NCBI GenBank assembly: GCA_001560915.1
Contig: CP014214.1
Span: 496,001 to 560,000 of the forward strand
Direction of reading: 5' to 3'
Length of the DNA: 64,000 nucleotides
Source of the DNA: a methanogenic archaeon ISO4-H5
GTDB lineage: Archaea; Thermoplasmatota; Thermoplasmata; Methanomassiliicoccales; Methanomethylophilaceae
Below, one piece after another: positions 59,231 through 64,000 of the stretch (its first letter is position 1; each line of letters begins with the position of its first letter). The translations under genes and the position numbers were made by a program. The notes beneath the pieces are model-generated. The model was given only the letters and a program-made list of their open reading frames with translations, made no database searches and was not told the origin of the DNA.

Positions 59231-60001
59231 ATGAAACCATCGGATGATGCCTATTGGTCTATGCTGACTTCGTTCATTGTCAAAAATATCAGTGGACAAT
59301 ACAAGTACTCCTCTCTGGGAATTATATGGCAAATATTGACTCCATTTATTACGGTTATACTGTTCTACGGAGTATTTACTTCCTTAAGACTTACAACAGA
59401 TGAAAATTATTGGTTATTGCTTTGTTCAGGGCTATTCGTTTTTGAATTTATTAACCGTTCAATCAATAGCGGATCAATGTGTATAATAAACAATGCATCA
59501 ATAATAAAAAAAGTAAGATTTCCTCGTGAACTGATTCCGATTTCATTTGTTCTGAGTTCATTATTGACGATGGTCATTACGTATTCTTTGGTGATAATAA
59601 TCTCAATAATTGTAAAATGTGAATTGAATCTGTATGCATTGATTTTACTAATTCCAATTACATTAATAACTACAACATTCACTATCGGGCTCACTCTATT
59701 ATTATCTTCGATATGCGTATATGTAAGAGATTTTGCATATGCGATAAATGCAGGATCAAGATTATTGTTCTGGATAACTCCGGTACTGTATACTGTTTCA
59801 TCTATCGAGGGGGCGTTATCAATAATCATATGGATTAACCCAATAACTCCATTCGTTACCATTTTTCAAACGATAATATATTATGGGGAATTGCCTAGTG
59901 TATTATTATCCATGTATTGTGTCGGTTTATCCATAATTTTAATGCTATTAGGATGGATTGTATTTAAGAAACTAAATCGTGGATTCATGGAGCGTTTGTA
60001 A
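59231..60001 (+). CDS. Wzm-type polysaccharide ABC exporter permease
   Basis: 256 residues with about six helices of the ABC-2 family: a cytoplasmic amphipathic N-terminus (FIVKNISGQYKYSSLG), IIWQILTPFITVILFYGVF, VRFPRELIPISFVLSSL, and LLFWITPVLYTVSSI. The IWQ-x-LxP-x4 pattern is characteristic of O-antigen and teichoic-type exporters. A GAT-GAAATG context gives a normal start. The next gene, its ATPase, begins immediately after the stop. It exports a lipid-linked glycan. Confidence 0.9.
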   Translation: MKPSDDAYWSMLTSFIVKNISGQYKYSSLGIIWQILTPFITVILFYGVFTSLRLTTDENYWLLLCSGLFVFEFINRSINSGSMCIINNASIIKKVRFPRELIPISFVLSSLLTMVITYSLVIIISIIVKCELNLYALILLIPITLITTTFTIGLTLLLSSICVYVRDFAYAINAGSRLLFWITPVLYTVSSIEGALSIIIWINPITPFVTIFQTIIYYGELPSVLLSMYCVGLSIILMLLGWIVFKKLNRGFMERL

Positions 60002-62512
60002 ATGAATCCCGATACTGCAATAAAACTGGACTCAATATCCAAGTCATTCAAATGTATTTCTGAAAAACACGGTTTTCATTCTAAAAAAAATAAATTTATT
60101 GCAATAGATTCAGTATCTCTCGAAATTAATAAAGGAGAAGTAGTGGGCATTATTGGTCGCAATGGTTGTGGAAAAAGTACCTTGCTATCAATAATTGCAG
60201 GTATGATGTTTCCTGATTCTGGAAAGATAACGACTAATGGGAAAATAGCCTCAATTTTAGAATTAGGCATGGGATTCCACCCAGATATGAGTGGTAAAGA
60301 AAACATATACTTAAAAGGAGAATTATATGGATTCTCGAAAAAAGAAATTGATGAAAGGCTTGAAGAGATAATCGATTATTCGGGCATTAAAGATTATATA
60401 GACAATCCGATCAGGACTTACTCTTCCGGAATGGTTGGTAGACTCGCTTTTTCCATAATGACTCACGTCGACTCTGAAATAATGTTGATTGATGAAGTAC
60501 TCAGTATAGGTGATTCGATATTTGTTACCAAAGCCAAAGAACATTTTAAAAAATTATCAACAAGTGGCAAGACAATAGTTATCGTATCTCACGACCTAAG
60601 TACTATTGAAAAAATATGCACTCGTGTAATCTGGATGGAAAAAGGAAAAGTCATGGAAGATGGAACACCAAAAATCGTTTGTTCCAAATATAGCAAGTAT
60701 GTATACGAAAACATAGATATTGTCTACGAGCTTGCTGAAAGTGGGAATCCAGAGGCGCAATATCACTACCACAAATTGTTACTTAACGACTCCAACAGAA
60801 TGAATCGTGGGGACAATCCTTATTATTGGTTAGAATTGTCTGCAAAATCGGGCTATACTCCTGCTCAAATCGATTATGCAACGTATTTAATCACAAAGGA
60901 TACAACACAATCAGAATTAGCTATTGAATATTACAAAAATGCAGCGGACTCTGGCAACAACGAAGCTAAACTTCGTTATGCATTACTATCTGGTAAAGCA
61001 AATAGTAGTAAGTTGTTTGATGAAAAATATAATGAAATTGCTAAAAATGGCTCAATAATAGATAGATACAATTATGCAAAATTACTATTGAAAACGTCCT
61101 GGACCCTTTCAGACAGGGCACAAGCTTTCAATGCATTTAAAAATGTAGCAGATGAAGGTTTGCCCAACGCAATGTATCAAGTTGCATTAATGTATAAGGA
61201 TGGGGTTGGAACAAATATTGATCATAACCTAATGTTTGATTATTTGGAAAAAGCAACAACCTGTTTTTTTGTACCAGCCATTACACTGTTAGCCAAATTA
61301 TACAGTGAGGGAGTATTAATTGAAATAGATGATAAAAAAGCATTTAATCTGTATCTAAAAGCTGCATACTTGGGAGATAAATCGAGCCAATTTGAAGTAG
61401 CCTCTAGGTATCGCGAAGGACTTGGATGCGAGGTTAATAAAGAATTATCAGAAAGATTTTATACAATTTATTATAGCGAAAACATTCAAAACGAAGAAGT
61501 GTACTTGGCAGATAAAATATTAATTGGAGAATTAGCTGGAAATATACAAGATGCCATCAATTATTACATCTCTTCATTTAATAAAGGAAATGTACAAGCC
61601 GCAATCAAACTAATTTCTTTGTATTATTCGGGGCAATTAAATAATAAAAATTTGCTAGATATAATTCTCAAGAGACTTACAGTTATTGCTAAATCTGGGA
61701 ACAGTAGCATATGTTACAAATTGGGTGAAATATATTCAGACGATCGCATTTATTTCAAAGATTTCGAGTTATCAAAATATTGGTTCGATAAAGCCATTGA
61801 TTATCGTGATCCAAATAGCGAAAAAATTATGGCGGAGAGATATCGCGATGGTCGTGAGGTTCAACAAGACATTAAAAAAGCAGTGGAACTGTTCAGGGAT
61901 GGCGCAAAACAGGGCAATATCCAATGTCTATTCTCATTACTTCCATTGATTAGCAATTCAGGTCCTGCTGAGAATCAGATATTGTTCGAGGAGTGCTTGA
62001 AACAACTCGAACGGTTTGCTGAAAATGGCAATGCGGAGGCTGCATACAAACTCGGGTCCATATATTTAGACGGTTTGGGCCTAGAAAAAAACATTGTGCA
62101 GGCAGTAAAATGGTTCCAGAGGGGTTCGGATCTAGGCCATGTATGGTCCAAAATGCGTTTAGCAGAAGTATATCGCGATGGTCGTGAGGTTCAACAAGAC
62201 ATTAAAAAAGCAGTGGAACTGTTCAGGGATGGCGCAAAACAGGGCAATATCCAATGTCTATTCTCATTACTTCCATTGATTAGCAATTCAGGTCCTGCTG
62301 AGAATCAGATATTGTTCGAGGAGTGCTTGAAACAACTCGAACGGTTTGCTGAAAATGGCAATGCGGAGGCTGCATACAAACTCGGGTCCATATATTTAGA
62401 CGGTTTGGGCCTAGAAAAAAACATTGTGCAGGCAGTAAAATGGTTCCAGAGGGGTTCGGATCTAGGCCATGTATGGTCCAAACAACAATTACACTATATT
62501 TACAAAAAATGA
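60002..62512 (+). CDS. Wzt-type ABC exporter ATPase fused to a long Sel1-repeat domain
   Basis: 836 residues. Residues 1 to about 240 are a polysaccharide-exporter ATPase: Walker A IIGRNGCGKST, LGMGFHPDMSGKEN, signature YSSGMVGRLAF, Walker B IMLIDEVLSIGD, and VIVSHDLST. From about 245 to the end the chain is Sel1/TPR-like repeats (YELAESGNPEAQYHY, MYKDGVGT, YREGLGCEV and many more). Normal Wzt proteins have at this place a carbohydrate-binding domain or nothing. The last 210 residues contain an exact tandem duplication. The gene starts at the base after the permease stop, so the two are tightly coupled. Confidence 0.87.
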   Translation: MNPDTAIKLDSISKSFKCISEKHGFHSKKNKFIAIDSVSLEINKGEVVGIIGRNGCGKSTLLSIIAGMMFPDSGKITTNGKIASILELGMGFHPDMSGKENIYLKGELYGFSKKEIDERLEEIIDYSGIKDYIDNPIRTYSSGMVGRLAFSIMTHVDSEIMLIDEVLSIGDSIFVTKAKEHFKKLSTSGKTIVIVSHDLSTIEKICTRVIWMEKGKVMEDGTPKIVCSKYSKYVYENIDIVYELAESGNPEAQYHYHKLLLNDSNRMNRGDNPYYWLELSAKSGYTPAQIDYATYLITKDTTQSELAIEYYKNAADSGNNEAKLRYALLSGKANSSKLFDEKYNEIAKNGSIIDRYNYAKLLLKTSWTLSDRAQAFNAFKNVADEGLPNAMYQVALMYKDGVGTNIDHNLMFDYLEKATTCFFVPAITLLAKLYSEGVLIEIDDKKAFNLYLKAAYLGDKSSQFEVASRYREGLGCEVNKELSERFYTIYYSENIQNEEVYLADKILIGELAGNIQDAINYYISSFNKGNVQAAIKLISLYYSGQLNNKNLLDIILKRLTVIAKSGNSSICYKLGEIYSDDRIYFKDFELSKYWFDKAIDYRDPNSEKIMAERYRDGREVQQDIKKAVELFRDGAKQGNIQCLFSLLPLISNSGPAENQILFEECLKQLERFAENGNAEAAYKLGSIYLDGLGLEKNIVQAVKWFQRGSDLGHVWSKMRLAEVYRDGREVQQDIKKAVELFRDGAKQGNIQCLFSLLPLISNSGPAENQILFEECLKQLERFAENGNAEAAYKLGSIYLDGLGLEKNIVQAVKWFQRGSDLGHVWSKQQLHYIYKK
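61841..62482 (+). repeat. Exact 312-bp tandem duplication inside the exporter ATPase gene
   Basis: 61841-62152 and 62171-62482 appear identical base for base (330-bp period, 110 codons), with only an 18-base spacer differing. Each unit encodes about three Sel1 repeats, from YRDGREVQQ to GHVWSK. Lack of any silent change means the duplication is recent or kept uniform. Confidence 0.9.
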
Positions 62513-62774
62513 TTCAATCAATTTCAAAAACATCACAAGGATACCAAAATAGGTATTCGGAAACGGACACTAACATAATAGTTGAATGGTGTATTAGGGT
62601 ATCTGAGTCTTAGGAGTGAATGAAAAGAATATGAGGATAATCTTCTCGCCTCACATGTTTCAATAATTAAAAACACATTAGAGAACTTAATTAATAGTTA
62701 TATATCATGTTCAAATGAATGTCTGCTATTACAAAAGATACATATAATTAGTACAATCCAATTCTAAGACTAAG

Positions 62775-64000
62775 ATGTATGACGTGATTTTATTCGAGGG
62801 TGCGGATTTTGACATCAATTATAATTATGTCAAACTACAGGAGACAATAGGTGCCCTAAAAATAACCTCAATCGTATCCTATTCGGATTTGCCTCACATC
62901 TATGGATATCGTACGATAAGTGTCGAAGAGATGAACACTCAAGAGTATGATTACATTATTGTTCTAGATGAAGAAAATTACCGGTACATAGCGAAAGATT
63001 TAGAAGAATTGTATAATATCGATCGTTCAAAAATACTCTCTATATTACCATTTAAAATACCAAATTTTGATTTTAGGACATATGTAGAGTTAGTTAATAG
63101 CAATCTCACTATATTAACCGATGAATGTACTGCTGCACTAATCTATCATCAAATGGGCCTTCAATTTTTATCACCTACAATATTACTAAAACAGTCAAAA
63201 AACGATTATCTAAAATTTGTATCAAACTTAGAATATTATCTGTCTAAACAGTTAATTGAGATACCATCCGAACACGGTTATCCCGTTGGAAAATTGGGTG
63301 ATATTACTCTAGAATTTATTCACTATCACTCATTTGAAGATGCAACGGAAAAATGGTATGATAGGGTAAAAAGAGTCAATTGGGAAAATATCTTGATTCT
63401 AATGACATGTAATTCTGAAGAGTCGCTGGAGGGTTTCATTAAATTACCGTTTGATAACAAAATAGCTTTTTCAAACATTCCATCGAACGATTCTCATGTG
63501 ATATATATTGATGAATATATGTTGGATTATTGGTATTATACATTGAAATATCCAACAGTAGATTTTCATATCCTGATTCGCTCGCTAGCTTCTTTGAAAG
63601 AAAATAATCACTATTACAATTTATTGGAGTTGCTTACTAAACATTCAGCATTTGAACATAATACAAATCTCCAAAACAATAGGTATTGCCAAAGGAAAAT
63701 TGTGTTTTCGCATAATCATCCAGAACGCTTAGCGTATGATGCACTAGTCAAAAAAGATTCTACTGTGTTAAAACGTGTAATAAAAGCGTTATTGAAGAAG
63801 AATTTGTCGGATCCAATCAATGAAATGCTAAAAATAGATTCAAATACCATGCTGATGACAATACAAGAATTAGTAGATGATGGAGATTGTTTGGCATGTA
63901 TTGCATTAGCTCGGATGTATCGGGATGGTCGTGGTGTAGATCAAAATGTTGATCTTGCAATCGATTATTATAGAAAGGCTGTACAAAAGGGTGTATTGTG
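62775..64000 (+). CDS. DUF1919 protein running into Sel1 repeats (cut by window end)
   Basis: An open frame of at least 408 codons without a stop before the end. After an N-terminal domain of about 95 residues, residues 105-230 match DUF1919, a family of glycan-cluster proteins of unknown activity: LTILTDECTAALIYHQMG, LSPTILL, DYLKFVSNLEYYL, PVGKLGDITLEFIHYHSF and KRVNWENILIL. The C-terminal part ends in a Sel1 repeat (ALARMYRDGRGVDQNVDLA). It is AT-rich like its neighbours. The 62513-62774 gap before it holds only promoter-like AT-rich sequence. DUF1919 joined to Sel1 repeats mirrors the exporter ATPase fusion upstream. Confidence 0.75.
   Translation, partial: MYDVILFEGADFDINYNYVKLQETIGALKITSIVSYSDLPHIYGYRTISVEEMNTQEYDYIIVLDEENYRYIAKDLEELYNIDRSKILSILPFKIPNFDFRTYVELVNSNLTILTDECTAALIYHQMGLQFLSPTILLKQSKNDYLKFVSNLEYYLSKQLIEIPSEHGYPVGKLGDITLEFIHYHSFEDATEKWYDRVKRVNWENILILMTCNSEESLEGFIKLPFDNKIAFSNIPSNDSHVIYIDEYMLDYWYYTLKYPTVDFHILIRSLASLKENNHYYNLLELLTKHSAFEHNTNLQNNRYCQRKIVFSHNHPERLAYDALVKKDSTVLKRVIKALLKKNLSDPINEMLKIDSNTMLMTIQELVDDGDCLACIALARMYRDGRGVDQNVDLAIDYYRKAVQKGVL

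Overview
The window looks like chromosome from a methanogenic archaeon of the Thermoplasmatota, most likely Methanomassiliicoccales/Methanomethylophilaceae. This is an inference from gene content, not a database match. The evidence is an archaeal-type aromatic pathway (ADH synthase, 3-dehydroquinate synthase II, GHMP-type shikimate kinase), an SAH deaminase next to an S-inosyl/adenosyl-homocysteine hydrolase, TATA-box promoters close to start codons, and almost complete avoidance of TAG. Nearly every gene ends in TGA or TAA; the only TAG stops I found are at two TnpB copies. One HAD phosphatase gene (46067-46828) carries an in-frame TAG, which matters in a lineage known for pyrrolysine.

Layout: 45-7266 holds a Kef-type antiporter and a tightly overlapping five-gene aromatic operon (2016-7266). 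7320-31000 is a patchwork of single genes and mobile DNA: two Fic proteins, two AAA/DUF4143 ATPases, an ABC-F ATPase, an Rpn-like nuclease, a metal/corrinoid ABC importer whose binding protein and permease are fused, an MMPL transporter, two near-identical TnpB-only elements, an IS110-family element with a candidate bridge RNA, an IS1634-like element with 20-bp inverted repeats, and transposase or gene remnants. Several of the Fic and ATPase genes have private tandem repeats or dyads beside the promoter. 31051-36507 holds isocitrate dehydrogenase, an HTH_10 regulator, a RloA/RloB (AbiL-like) defence pair behind a 25-bp perfect palindrome, a CYTH protein and a Sel1 protein.

36573-64000 is a surface-glycan region interrupted only by the DadD/SIH-hydrolase pair and a tRNA-Pro. 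It encodes a CDP-glucose route (RfbF, RfbG) with a sugar C-methyltransferase, a thiamine-diphosphate carboligase, a DRE-TIM aldolase fusion and a HAD phosphatase, which together suggest a branched CDP-sugar. It also has a galactofuranose pair (Glf and a GlfT2-like transferase), an Rml-type branch (RmlA, RmlC, epimerase), membrane glycosyltransferases, a Wzx-like flippase and a Wzm/Wzt-type ABC exporter. From about 57,000 to the end the DNA becomes much richer in A+T, pointing to a different origin. There the exporter ATPase is fused to a long Sel1-repeat domain containing a recent exact 312-bp internal duplication, and the next gene, a DUF1919 protein cut by the window end, also runs into Sel1 repeats.
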